Assembly: GCF_023266535.1 (NCBI RefSeq)
Contig: NZ_JAHFPY010000017.1
Location: 1-36,684, forward strand
Reading direction: 5' to 3'
Length of the DNA stretch: 36,684 nt
DNA from: Sphingomonas sp.
GTDB taxonomy: Bacteria; Pseudomonadota; Alphaproteobacteria; Sphingomonadales; Sphingomonadaceae
The notes under the pieces were generated by a model. That model had not been told where the DNA came from. It saw nothing but the letters and a program-made list of their open reading frames with translations, and did not search any database. Position 1 is the stretch's first letter; the number at the start of each line of letters is the position of its first letter. Of this stretch, positions 8,029 to 16,228 are shown piece by piece. A program made the translations under genes and the position numbers.

Positions 8029-8285
8029 TTGCTCACCTTGATGAAATCCAGCCGCTTCAGCGCATCCATCATCGGCCCCTGGTAGCGCTCGGGCACGTCC
8101 TGCGTGCCGATTGCCCAGGCCATGATGTCGACGTCCTGCTCGGTCAGCAGCGCTGCGAACAGCGCGCGTTCATGCGCGTCCCAGCCTGCGTGGTGCGCTT
8201 CGAAGAAGCCGCCGATCATCATGTCGGCCTCGCGCGTCCCGCGATGCCAGGCACGGTATTTCAGCGCCCTGAGAACCTCATCCAC
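8025..8285 (-). CDS. sdhE: FAD assembly factor SdhE (succinate dehydrogenase assembly factor 2)
   Basis: A small cytoplasmic protein that helps attach FAD covalently to SdhA. The 86-residue product shows the family signature RGTREADMMIGGFF (about 15-28, equivalent to the RGxxE motif) and the conserved C-terminal half (LLTEQDVDIMAWAIG). I choose the GTG at 8285 because a GGAGGT ribosome binding site lies 9 nt upstream and it gives the usual family length. A longer frame reaches 8492 but its N-terminal extension is low-complexity and would overlap recG. The stop overlaps the mfd ATG. The sdh operon is not in the window. Confidence 0.9.
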   Translation of the reverse strand: MDEVLRALKYRAWHRGTREADMMIGGFFEAHHAGWDAHERALFAALLTEQDVDIMAWAIGTQDVPERYQGPMMDALKRLDFIKVSK

Positions 8286-8385
8286 GACTCGCCGACCTCC
8301 AACGCAAATTGACCCGCGGCGGATTCGCAGCGGGCTCACACGGCCCATGTAGGCAGTTGCGTTCCTCCCCGCTAGGGTCGCACCA

Positions 8386-10443
8386 ATGCGCCCCGACCTG
8401 CTTAATCCGCTGTTTGCCGAAGTGGAGGCGCTGAAGGGCGTCGGGCCGGGTATCGCCAAGGCGCTGGCCCGCCTCAGCCTCACCCGCGCCATCGATCTTG
8501 CCTATCATTTGCCGACTGGGACCATCGACCGCGTCCGCGCGCCGCATGCCAGTCAGGCCTTGCTGGGCCGCATTGTCGTGCTTGACGTCGTGCCGGTCCA
8601 GGTCCGTGCCGGAACGGGCAAGGCGCCCTTGCGCATCTATGCCCGCGACGGCGACGACAACACACTGACGCTGACCTTCTTCAATAACCCGGCATGGGCG
8701 AAGAAGCAGTTGCCGCTCCACGAGAAGCGCACTGTCATCGGCAAGCTCGACCAATGGGGGCAGGAGTGGCAGATCGTCCATCCCGAAGTGCTGGAGCCGG
8801 CCAAGGCCGGCGAGGTGGCGCTGCGCGAGCCGGTCTACGGCCTGACCGAGGGCATTTCCAACAAGCGTATGCGCGAGCTGGCGCTGACCGGGCTCGAACG
8901 CGCGCCGGAGCTACCCGAATGGATCGAACCGTCGCAATTGGCGCGTGACCATTGGCCGGCATGGCGCGCGGCGCTGGCCGAAATACATTCCGATCCTGCC
9001 GCGACTAACGCCCGCAAACGTCTGTCATACGACGAGATTTTTGCCAATCAGCTGGTCATGATGCTGCTTCGCCAGGTGGCGCGGCGCAAGAAGGGCGTGC
9101 CGCTCCAGGGTGACGGCAGGCTCAGCGGCAAGCTGCAACTGCCCTACCAGCTGACCGGCGCGCAGCAGCGGGTGATCGGCGAAATTCGCGGCGACATGGC
9201 GCAGGACCGGCCGATGCTGCGCCTGCTCCAGGGCGACGTCGGCTCGGGCAAAACACTGGTCGCGCTGCTGGCGATGCTGGAGGCGGTCGAGGCCGGCGCC
9301 CAGGCGGCGATGCTCGCCCCGACCGAAATCCTCGCCCGGCAGCACCACGCCACGCTGCAGCGCCAGTGCGAGGCAATCGGGGTGCGCATTGCCGTTCTCA
9401 CTGGCCGCGAGAAGGGCCGGGCGCGGGAATCGGTGCTGATGGGCCTCGCCAACGGCTCGATCGATATCCTCGTCGGCACGCACGCGATCTTCCAGCAGCA
9501 TGTCGCCTATCAGAAGCTCGGACTGATCGTGATCGACGAGCAGCACCGTTTCGGCGTGTCGCAACGGTTGCTTCTCTCCGAAAAGGCCGAGCGGCCGCCG
9601 CACCTGTTGGCGATGACCGCGACTCCCATTCCGCGGACCCTGACTCTGACTCATTATGGCGAAATGGATGTTAGCCGTATCGACGAAATGCCGCCCGGAA
9701 GGACGCCGGTCGAAACGCTGGTGATCAGCGACCAGAAGTTATCCGATGTGATTGACGGGCTGGGGCGGCACCTAGCGGCCGGCGGCCAGGCTTATTGGGT
9801 CTGCCCGCTGGTCGAGGAGAGCGAGGCAGTCGATGCCGCCGCGGCCGAGGAGCGGGCGCGGCTGCTGCGATTCCGATTCGGCGAAGATCGGGTTGGCCTG
9901 GTCCATGGCCGGATGAAGGGCCCGGACAAGGATGACGTCATGGCGTCATTCGCCAATGGCGATCTCGGCGTGCTGGTGGCGACCACGGTGATCGAGGTCG
10001 GGGTCGACGTCCCCAACGCTTCGCTGATCATCGTCGAGGGCGCCGAGCGCTTCGGCCTTGCCCAGCTGCACCAGTTGCGCGGCCGGGTCGGGCGCGGCGC
10101 GGCGGCCAGCCGCTGCATCTTGCTTCGCGGCCAGAATCTGACCGAGACGGGCAGGGCGCGCCTTGCCCTGATGCGCGAGACCAATGACGGCTTCCGCATC
10201 GCCGAGGAGGATCTGAAGCTGCGTGGGCCGGGCGAAATGCTCGGCACCCGCCAGTCGGGCGACATCGAATTCAAGGTCGCATCGCCGGAGGATGTCGCCG
10301 AGCTGGCGCCGATTGCCCAGGGCGATGCCCGCCTGCTGCTCGACCGCGACGGCGGCCTCGCCAGCGAACGCGGCCAGGCGGCCCGGTTGTGCCTATACCT
10401 GTTCGAAAGAGACGCGGCGGTGGAACTTATCAGGGGCGGATAG
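8386..10443 (+). CDS. recG: ATP-dependent DNA helicase RecG
   Basis: A junction-specific helicase that regresses stalled forks and processes D-loops. The protein has 685 residues, normal for the family. The wedge/OB domain occupies about 1-150 (GVGPGIAKALARL near 18-30). Walker A GDVGSGKT is at 283-290, the DEQH box at 384-387 (IVIDEQHRFG), with TATPIPRTL and the QLRGRVGRG arginine-finger region further on. The C-terminal segment with LKLRGPGEMLGTRQSG is typical of RecG. The gene is divergent from sdhE-mfd with about 100 bp between starts, and convergent with tyrS across a paired-hairpin repeat. Confidence 0.98.
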   Translation: MRPDLLNPLFAEVEALKGVGPGIAKALARLSLTRAIDLAYHLPTGTIDRVRAPHASQALLGRIVVLDVVPVQVRAGTGKAPLRIYARDGDDNTLTLTFFNNPAWAKKQLPLHEKRTVIGKLDQWGQEWQIVHPEVLEPAKAGEVALREPVYGLTEGISNKRMRELALTGLERAPELPEWIEPSQLARDHWPAWRAALAEIHSDPAATNARKRLSYDEIFANQLVMMLLRQVARRKKGVPLQGDGRLSGKLQLPYQLTGAQQRVIGEIRGDMAQDRPMLRLLQGDVGSGKTLVALLAMLEAVEAGAQAAMLAPTEILARQHHATLQRQCEAIGVRIAVLTGREKGRARESVLMGLANGSIDILVGTHAIFQQHVAYQKLGLIVIDEQHRFGVSQRLLLSEKAERPPHLLAMTATPIPRTLTLTHYGEMDVSRIDEMPPGRTPVETLVISDQKLSDVIDGLGRHLAAGGQAYWVCPLVEESEAVDAAAAEERARLLRFRFGEDRVGLVHGRMKGPDKDDVMASFANGDLGVLVATTVIEVGVDVPNASLIIVEGAERFGLAQLHQLRGRVGRGAAASRCILLRGQNLTETGRARLALMRETNDGFRIAEEDLKLRGPGEMLGTRQSGDIEFKVASPEDVAELAPIAQGDARLLLDRDGGLASERGQAARLCLYLFERDAAVELIRGG

Positions 10444-10445
10444 TT

Positions 10446-10524
10446 CCCCGGCGAAGGCCGGGGCCCAGTCCGCTGCCAAAGGCAGCGCTTGCGGCGCTGG
10501 TCTAGGCTCCCGCCTTCGCGGGAG
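10446..10524. repeat. REP-like inverted hairpin pair between recG and tyrS
   Basis: Two 7-bp hairpins with complementary tetraloops, CCCCGGC-GAAG-GCCGGGG (10446-10463) and CTCCCGC-CTTC-GCGGGAG (10507-10524), face each other in inverted orientation. A further small hairpin (GCTGCC-AAA-GGCAGC) lies between them. The arrangement resembles the paired REP units (BIMEs) of other bacteria. Lying between two convergent genes, it may serve as a two-way terminator, though no strong T-run follows. A related single unit occurs at 19039-19062. Confidence 0.7.
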
Positions 10525-10526
10525 AA

Positions 10527-11750
10527 CTATCTGGTCAGCAACCCATGCCGCTTCTTGCCGAGGCTGAGCTTGACCGGCTCGCCGGCGATCTCGATCACTA
10601 GCATCGGATCGCTGACGGTCTCGCCGTTGAGCTTGACCGCGCCTTCGCCGATCTTGCGCCGCGCCTCGCCATTGGAGGCGGCAAAGCCAAGCCCAGTCAG
10701 CGCCTGGACCACGCCGATGCTGCCCTCGGGTACGGCAAGCGTCGGCAAATCGCCGCCGGCCGCACCTTCCTCGAAGGTCCGCCGCGCGGTCTCCGCCGCG
10801 GCCTCGGCTGCCTCGCGCCCGTGGAGCATCGCCGTCGCCTCGTTGGCCAGCGCGATCTTCGCCTCGTTGGTCGCCTGGCCCTCGAGTTTCGCCAGCACGC
10901 CTATCCGCTCAAGCGGCAGGTCGGTGAACAGTTTGAGGAATTTGACGACATCGGCGTCGGCCGTGTTCCGCCAGAATTGCCAATAATCATAGGCCGACAG
11001 CTGGTCGGCATTGAGCCACACCGCTCCGCTCGCGGTCTTGCCCATCTTGGCGCCGTCTGCAGTGGTGATCAGCGGTGTAGTGACGCCGTAGAGTTCCGTG
11101 CCATCCATGCGCCGGGCAAGGTCGACGCCGTTGACGATATTGCCCCACTGGTCCGACCCGCCGAGCTGAAGCACGCACTTGTGGCGCAGCGACAGCTCGC
11201 GGAAGTCATAGGCCTGGAGGATCATGTAATTGAACTCCAGGAAGGTCAGCGGCTGTTCGCGGTCGAGGCGCAACTTGACCGAATCGAAGGTCAGCATGCG
11301 GTTGACGGTGAAATGCGGGCCAACGGTGCGCAGCAAGTCGATATAGGCCAGCTGGCCGAGCCATTCGTCGTTATCGACCATGATCGCGTCGGTCGGGCCG
11401 TCCCCGAAGGTCAGGAAATGCTCGAACACCTTGCGGATCGAGGCGATATTGGCCTGGATGACCTCATGGGTCAGCAGCTTGCGGCTCTCGTCTTTGCCGC
11501 TGGGGTCGCCGATCTTGGTCGTCCCGCCGCCCATCAGCACGATCGGCTTGTGGCCGGCCTGCTGCATCCGCCGCAGCATCATGATCTGCACCAAGCTGCC
11601 GACATGCAGGCTCGGCGCGGTCGCGTCGAAGCCGATATAGCCGGTCACCGCCCCGCGTGACGCCAATGCGTCGAGACCCGCGCCATCGGTCGCCTGGTGG
11701 ATATATCCGCGCTCGTCGAGCAGGCGGAGGAGGGAAGATTGGAAACTCAT
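10527..11750 (-). CDS. tyrS: Tyrosyl-tRNA synthetase
   Basis: This class I synthetase charges tRNA-Tyr. The protein is 407 residues, normal for the TyrS branch. The HIGH-equivalent motif is HVGS at 49-52 (PSLHVGSLV) and the KMSKS-equivalent is KMGKT at 235-239. The tyrosine-binding GGSDQWGNI region is at about 197-205, and the C-terminal S4 RNA-binding domain spans about 340-407 ([19 protein letters not shown]). The ATG at 11750 gives the expected start. It is divergent from the DOMON-like gene, and the short intergenic stretch is largely filled by a hairpin repeat pair. Confidence 0.97.
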   Translation of the reverse strand: MSFQSSLLRLLDERGYIHQATDGAGLDALASRGAVTGYIGFDATAPSLHVGSLVQIMMLRRMQQAGHKPIVLMGGGTTKIGDPSGKDESRKLLTHEVIQANIASIRKVFEHFLTFGDGPTDAIMVDNDEWLGQLAYIDLLRTVGPHFTVNRMLTFDSVKLRLDREQPLTFLEFNYMILQAYDFRELSLRHKCVLQLGGSDQWGNIVNGVDLARRMDGTELYGVTTPLITTADGAKMGKTASGAVWLNADQLSAYDYWQFWRNTADADVVKFLKLFTDLPLERIGVLAKLEGQATNEAKIALANEATAMLHGREAAEAAAETARRTFEEGAAGGDLPTLAVPEGSIGVVQALTGLGFAASNGEARRKIGEGAVKLNGETVSDPMLVIEIAGEPVKLSLGKKRHGLLTR

Positions 11751-11769
11751 TTTGACGCTCTAACCATCT

Positions 11770-11852
11770 CGTCACCCCCGCGAAAGCGGGGGTCCCGCTT
11801 CTTTTCTTCCCATTCGAAGAAAATCGGGATTCCCGCTTTCGCGGGAATGACG
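11770..11852. repeat. REP-like inverted hairpin pair between tyrS and DOMON gene
   Basis: Two hairpins, ACCCCCGC-GAAA-GCGGGGGT (11774-11793) and ATTCCCGC-TTTC-GCGGGAAT (11829-11848), are arranged head to head and bounded by CGTCA/TGACG (11770-11774 and 11848-11852). Unlike the recG/tyrS pair, this one lies between two divergent start codons only 116 bp apart. Confidence 0.7.
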
Positions 11853-11866
11853 ATAGGGGGTGAAGC

Positions 11867-12388
11867 ATGCCCAGCCTTTACCGCCATCCCGATGCTCCAG
11901 CCGGCGCGATCCAGTCGATCGATGCCGAGCTTGAGCGGATGGATGACGGCGCTGTCGCCATCTTCCAGCTGCGCGGCGATATCTCGAAGCTGGTTATTCC
12001 GCCGCCCGCTGAGCCCGAACGGGCCGACAATCTGTGGCGGACTACCTGTTTCGAGCTGTTTGTTGCGGGCGAGGGCACCTCCTATCGCGAGTTTAATTTC
12101 TCGCCCTCGGGCCAATGGGCCGCCTATCAGTTCGATGATTACCGGTCAGGGATGCGCAATATTGACGCGCAAATTGAATCCGAAGTTTATCAGGAAAACA
12201 ATATTTTGCAGTTCGCTGTTGGGATTAGGACTGAGTTTCCCAATCCTGTCCTGGTCGGCCTGACTGCGGTGGTAGAAGAGCTCGGCGGCACCATCGGCTA
12301 CTGGTCAACCAGCTTCGCACCGGGCAAGCCCGATTTTCACGCCGCAGCCGTGCGGTCCTTGCTGCTGGATGGAGTAAGCGCGGAATGA
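11867..12388 (+). CDS. DOMON-like domain protein
   Basis: A 173-residue soluble protein without signal peptide, matching the DOMON-like beta-sandwich family found in proteobacteria. Features include LWRTTCFELFVAG (about 56-68), the motif YREFNFSPSGQWAAYQFDDYR (about 72-92) and a final GTIGYWSTSFAPGKPDFH. DOMON-type folds bind haem or sugars, but the ligand here is not known. It overlaps the next gene, namZ, by four bases (ATGA at 12385-12388). Co-translation with a peptidoglycan muramidase hints at cell-wall sugar binding or recycling, which is inference only. Confidence 0.75.
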   Translation: MPSLYRHPDAPAGAIQSIDAELERMDDGAVAIFQLRGDISKLVIPPPAEPERADNLWRTTCFELFVAGEGTSYREFNFSPSGQWAAYQFDDYRSGMRNIDAQIESEVYQENNILQFAVGIRTEFPNPVLVGLTAVVEELGGTIGYWSTSFAPGKPDFHAAAVRSLLLDGVSAE

Positions 12389-13581
12389 TGCTGGGGGTTG
12401 AACGGCTGCTGGTCGATCCGGAACTGCGCAAACCGCTGGAGGGCAAGCGCGTCGCGCTGGTCGCCCATCCGGCCTCGGTCACCTATCATCTGACCCACAG
12501 CCTCGACGCGCTGGCGGAAATGGGGATCAGGATCACCGCCGCCTTCGGCCCGCAGCATGGCCTTCGCGGCGACAAGCAGGACAATATGGTCGAGAGCCCG
12601 GACTTCATCGATCCGGTCCATGAAATCCCGGTGTTCAGCCTCTACGGCGAGGTCCGCCGCCCGACCGGCCAGTCGATGTCGACCCCTGATGTGGTGCTGA
12701 TCGACCTGCAGGACCTCGGCTGCCGCATCTACACCTTCATCACCACGCTTTTGTACATGCTTGAGGCTGCGGCCGAGCATGGCAAGGAGGTGTGGGTGCT
12801 CGACCGGCCCAACCCGGCCGGTCGCCCGATCGAGGGGCTGACATTGCGTCCGGGTTGGGAAAGCTTCGTCGGCGCCGGGCCGATCCCGATGCGCCACGGC
12901 CTTACCCTCGGCGAGCTTGGCCGCTGGTTCGTCGACCATTTCAAGCTCGACGTCGACTATCGGGTGATCGAGATGGAGAATTACCGGCCCGACGAGGGTC
13001 CCGGTTTCGGCTGGCCGGCCGACCGCATCTGGGTCAATCCGTCGCCCAACGCCGCCAATCTCAACATGGCGCGCTGCTATGCCGGGACGGTGATGCTAGA
13101 GGGCACGACCTTGAGCGAGGGCAGGGGTACGACCCGCCCGCTGGAACTGTTCGGCGCGCCCGATATCGACGCTCGCGCCATCATCGGCATCATGCACGAA
13201 ACCGCCCCGCAATGGCTCAACGGCTGCATCCTGCGCGACATCTCGTTCGAGCCGACCTTCCACAAGCATGTCGGCCAGCTGTGCAGCGGGGTTCAAATCC
13301 ACGCTGAGAGTGATCTCTACGATCACCAGGCCTTCAAGCCGTGGCGGCTGCAGTCGCTCGCCTTCAAGGCGATCCGCAAGCTCTTCCCCGATTACGAGAT
13401 CTGGCGCGATTTCCCTTACGAATACGCATTTGGGAAGCTGCCGATCGACGTCATCAACGGCTCGCCGCTGCTGCGCTTATGGGTTGACGATCTCAGCGCC
13501 GAACCCGGCGACCTCGATGCCATCACCCTGCCGGATGAGCGGGCGTGGGAAGAGGACCGCCGGCCCTACTTGCTCTACTGA
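12385..13581 (+). CDS. namZ: Exo-beta-N-acetylmuramidase NamZ-like (DUF1343, GH171)
   Basis: A 398-residue member of the DUF1343 family, whose Bacillus founder NamZ releases terminal N-acetylmuramic acid from peptidoglycan fragments. Family motifs seen in order: AFGPQHGLRGDKQD (about 53-66), FSLYGE, DLQDLGCRIYTFITT (about 111-125), LDRPNPAGR, WVNPSPNAANL and YAGTVMLEGTTLSEGRGTTR (about 232-251). No signal peptide is visible, so it may act in the cytoplasm on recycled fragments or be exported differently. A second ATG directly after the first is equally possible. The last 59 bases overlap the convergent DUF817 gene. Confidence 0.88.
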   Translation: MMLGVERLLVDPELRKPLEGKRVALVAHPASVTYHLTHSLDALAEMGIRITAAFGPQHGLRGDKQDNMVESPDFIDPVHEIPVFSLYGEVRRPTGQSMSTPDVVLIDLQDLGCRIYTFITTLLYMLEAAAEHGKEVWVLDRPNPAGRPIEGLTLRPGWESFVGAGPIPMRHGLTLGELGRWFVDHFKLDVDYRVIEMENYRPDEGPGFGWPADRIWVNPSPNAANLNMARCYAGTVMLEGTTLSEGRGTTRPLELFGAPDIDARAIIGIMHETAPQWLNGCILRDISFEPTFHKHVGQLCSGVQIHAESDLYDHQAFKPWRLQSLAFKAIRKLFPDYEIWRDFPYEYAFGKLPIDVINGSPLLRLWVDDLSAEPGDLDAITLPDERAWEEDRRPYLLY

Positions 13582-14416
13582 TTTCGGGCTTTCGGATCGG
13601 CGACACAAGCGACACCAGCACGAATGAAATGATCATCAGCAGGTACCAGCTGCCGAGCTTGGTCATTGGTACCATGTGCCACCCGTCATTCTGGCTGGGA
13701 TAGGTCCATGCTCTCGCGAACGTGCCGAGATTCTCGGCAAACCAGATGAACAGCGCCACCAGCCCGAAGCCGACCAGCAAGGGCATAGACCTAAAGGCCG
13801 AGAGCGGACGGAACCAGACCCAGCATTTCCAAAACAGCAAAGCAGTGAACGCGAACAGCGCCCAGCGCATGTCCACCACCCAATGATGCGCGAAGAAGTT
13901 GACGTAGATGCCGACCGCCAGCAGCCAAGTTGCCCACCGCGGCGGATAGAAGGTGAAGCGAAAGTCGAACCCGCGCCAGACCCTCGCAAGATAGCTGCCA
14001 ACCGCGGCATACATGAAGCCGGAAAACAGCGGCACGCCGCCGATCCTGAGCACCGCCGCCTCCGGATAGACCCAGCTTCCGGCCGCGGTCTTGAACAATT
14101 CCATGATCGTCCCGACGACGTGAAAGATGAGGATCACCGACGCTTCGCGCGGCGTTTCGAGCCGAAATGATAGCATCGCCGCCTGCACCAGCACGGCGTA
14201 GATGGTCAAAGCGTCGTATCGTTGGATCGGAGCGTCGACGGGCCACCAGAAATGGGTCGCCAGCAATGCCGCCAGCATCAGCGCGCCGAACAGGCACGCC
14301 CACCCTTGCTTGAACACGAATACCGAAAATTCGAACAGCCACCCCGGCCAGCCCGGCGAAACCGAAGCCCGCTCCAACTGCTCGCGAACATAGGCGAACC
14401 GGCTGTGGCGGATCAT
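13523..14416 (-). CDS. DUF817 family integral membrane protein
   Basis: A protein of 297 residues from the preferred ATG at 14416 (start MIRHSRFAYVRE; the frame is open 18 codons further up). It is rich in hydrophobic segments, about seven or eight, with a family-like central region containing FHVVGTIMELFKTAAGSWVY and SGFMYAAVGSY. The function of DUF817 is unknown. The ATG lies 10 nt after the stop of the cysteine-cluster gene, so it probably shares a transcript with the VWA and cysteine-cluster genes. The C-terminal tail (about the last 20 residues) is polar and antisense to the end of namZ. Confidence 0.85.
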   Translation of the reverse strand: MIRHSRFAYVREQLERASVSPGWPGWLFEFSVFVFKQGWACLFGALMLAALLATHFWWPVDAPIQRYDALTIYAVLVQAAMLSFRLETPREASVILIFHVVGTIMELFKTAAGSWVYPEAAVLRIGGVPLFSGFMYAAVGSYLARVWRGFDFRFTFYPPRWATWLLAVGIYVNFFAHHWVVDMRWALFAFTALLFWKCWVWFRPLSAFRSMPLLVGFGLVALFIWFAENLGTFARAWTYPSQNDGWHMVPMTKLGSWYLLMIISFVLVSLVSPIRKPEISRASRAGGPLPTPAHPAG

Positions 14417-14426
14417 CGTTTCCGGC

Positions 14427-14936
14427 TCAGTTGGCAAAGCGCGGATCGTCCTTGCCGACCTTCTCGGCATGCCATTCGGCGCCGTTCGGCCCGACGCGCT
14501 GGTAGGTCACGATCCGGTCGGTCTCGGCGCATTCCCCCAGGTCGATCTCGCGGTCCGGAAGCAGCGCAATCGCACGGGCCCCGACATAGATCACCACCTG
14601 GCGCGCACCGCCCGCCGTCAGCTGCTTCAACTCATCGTAAAACGGCGCTTGCCGCCAGGCGTCGGGCCGGGACAGGTCAACATGGACCGCGATCCGCCGT
14701 CCATCGAGTTCATTCGCCAGCACCATTTTCGAGCGCGCCGGGTACCAATGGTCGGGCAGGCCCTCGGACATCAGCCAGGCGCAGTTGAAGTCCCGGCAGC
14801 TCCCCGGCCGCTGGTCATAGATGTTGCATCCTTCACCGATCGCACAATGCTGGCACCACACATCCTTGGGTTTGGCCAGCTCGGGGATCACCATCAGCTT
14901 GCAGCATAGCGTGCAGCCGCCGCATTCGCGCGCCAT
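14427..14936 (-). CDS. YkgJ-family cysteine-cluster protein
   Basis: A 169-residue protein with a Cys-rich N-terminus: cysteines at 5, 8, 11, 12, 28, 31, 37, 47 and 52, beginning CGGCTLCC. This is the CxxCxxCC pattern of the YkgJ/UPF0153 family, thought to hold a metal or Fe-S cluster. The function is unknown. The second half carries no known motif. The ATG at 14936 overlaps the stop of the VWA gene by one base (TGATG), which fixes the start. A longer reading frame upstream only mirrors the VWA gene. Confidence 0.85.
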   Translation of the reverse strand: MARECGGCTLCCKLMVIPELAKPKDVWCQHCAIGEGCNIYDQRPGSCRDFNCAWLMSEGLPDHWYPARSKMVLANELDGRRIAVHVDLSRPDAWRQAPFYDELKQLTAGGARQVVIYVGARAIALLPDREIDLGECAETDRIVTYQRVGPNGAEWHAEKVGKDDPRFAN

Positions 14937-16117
14937 CACCGCTTCCGGCTCAGCTCGCGCATCGCCTCGTCGAGCCCGTCGAGGGTGAGGCCGTACATTC
15001 GCTCGTCCATCAGCCGCTTCAGGATCGCGGTCGAGGCCGAGTGCCCCCAATAGGCTTCGGGCGTCGGGTTGATCCACGCCGCGCTCGGATAGGTGTCGGT
15101 CAGCCGCTTCAGCCACACCGCGCCCGCTTCCTCGTTCATATGCTCGATCGAGCCGCCGGCATGGGTGATTTCATAGGGGCTCATCGACGCATCGCCGACA
15201 ATCACCAGCTTATGGTCGCGGCCGAACTTGTGGATGACGTCATGGGTCAGCGTCTTCTCGACGTGGCGGCGGCGATTGTCCTTCCACACGCCCTCGTAGA
15301 TGCAGTTGTGGAAGTAGAAATGCTCGAGATGCTTGAACTCGCTCTTGCAGGCCGAGAACAGCTCTTCCGCCACCCTCACATGCCCGTCCATCGACCCGCC
15401 GATGTCGAGGAACAGCAGCACCTTGACCGCATTGTGTCGCTCGGGCCGCATCTGGACGTCGAGCCAGCCCTGCCGCGCCGTGCCGTCGATCGTCCCGTCG
15501 AGGTCGAGCTCCTCGGCCGCGCCTTCGCGGGCAAAGCGCCTTAGCCGCCTAAGCGCCACCTTGATGTTGCGCGTGCCCAGCTCCTGCGTCCCGTCGAGAT
15601 CGCGAAACTCGCGCTTCTCCCACACCTTGATTGCACGGCCATGCTGTCCGGGACCGCCGATCCTGACCCCTTCCGGATTGTAGCCGCCATGGCCGAAGGG
15701 CGAGGTGCCGCCAGTGCCGATCCACTTGTTGCCGCCCTGGTGGCGGGCCTTCTGCTCTTCCAGCCGCTCTTTCAGCGCCTGCATGATTTCTTCCCAGCTG
15801 CCGAGGCTCTTGATCTCCTCCATCTGCTCGGGGGTGAGATAGGCTTCGGCGACTAGCTTCAGCCATTCCTCGGGGATTTCGGTCTTGAGCTCCTCGCCGC
15901 CGGTCGCGATCAGCCCCTTGAACACTTCGGTGAACACCCGGTCGAAGCGGTCGAGCTGGCTCTCGTCATGCACGAAGGTCGCCCGGGCGAGGTAATAGAA
16001 TTGCTCGGGCTCCGCAGCGATCACCTCGGCGTCCATCGCTTCCAGGAGCAGCAAATGCTCCTTCAGCGAGGCGGGAATGCCCCCGCGGCGCAGCGCTTCG
16101 ACGAAACCGATGAACAT
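14936..16117 (-). CDS. CoxE-like VWA-domain protein
   Basis: A 393-residue protein. The N-terminal half is helical and charged. A Gly-rich linker (about 128-160: GGNKWIGTGGTSPFGHGGYN) precedes a von Willebrand A domain at about 230-390. Its metal site reads FLDIGGSMDGH (D238, S242), the D-x-G-G-S variant usual in this family rather than DxSxS. Such proteins work with MoxR/CoxD AAA+ ATPases to insert metal or remodel target enzymes. The matching ATPase is at 20236-21078, separated by four kilobases instead of adjacent. It is first in a minus-strand run with the cysteine-cluster and DUF817 genes. Confidence 0.88.
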   Translation of the reverse strand: MFIGFVEALRRGGIPASLKEHLLLLEAMDAEVIAAEPEQFYYLARATFVHDESQLDRFDRVFTEVFKGLIATGGEELKTEIPEEWLKLVAEAYLTPEQMEEIKSLGSWEEIMQALKERLEEQKARHQGGNKWIGTGGTSPFGHGGYNPEGVRIGGPGQHGRAIKVWEKREFRDLDGTQELGTRNIKVALRRLRRFAREGAAEELDLDGTIDGTARQGWLDVQMRPERHNAVKVLLFLDIGGSMDGHVRVAEELFSACKSEFKHLEHFYFHNCIYEGVWKDNRRRHVEKTLTHDVIHKFGRDHKLVIVGDASMSPYEITHAGGSIEHMNEEAGAVWLKRLTDTYPSAAWINPTPEAYWGHSASTAILKRLMDERMYGLTLDGLDEAMRELSRKR

Positions 16118-16164
16118 GGTCCCGCCTTAGCGCGGCCCGCCCGGCGATGCCATGTTTCGCGTGG

Positions 16165-16179
16165 TTAACTAGGCTTTAG
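16165..16179 (+). promoter_or_regulatory. Possible CtrA box
   Basis: TTAA-N7-TTAG lies 50 bp before the start of the first chemoreceptor gene, one mismatch from the alphaproteobacterial CtrA consensus TTAA-N7-TTAA. CtrA controls motility and chemotaxis genes in this class, so the position makes sense. A single near-match could nevertheless be chance. Confidence 0.3.
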
Positions 16180-16228
16180 CACTTGGCCGGTAAGCCATGC
16201 CCCGAATTCAAGTGGGGAACTGGGTGCA

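Noticed and set aside
8286-8492. Longer SdhE with about 69 extra residues
   Set aside because: The extension is Arg/Ser-rich, overlaps the recG start region antisense and exceeds the family length; the GTG at 8285 has a good ribosome binding site.
14937-15116. N-terminal extension of the cysteine-cluster protein
   Set aside because: It is antisense-like, out-of-frame reading of the VWA gene; the TGATG junction at 14934-14938 marks the true start.
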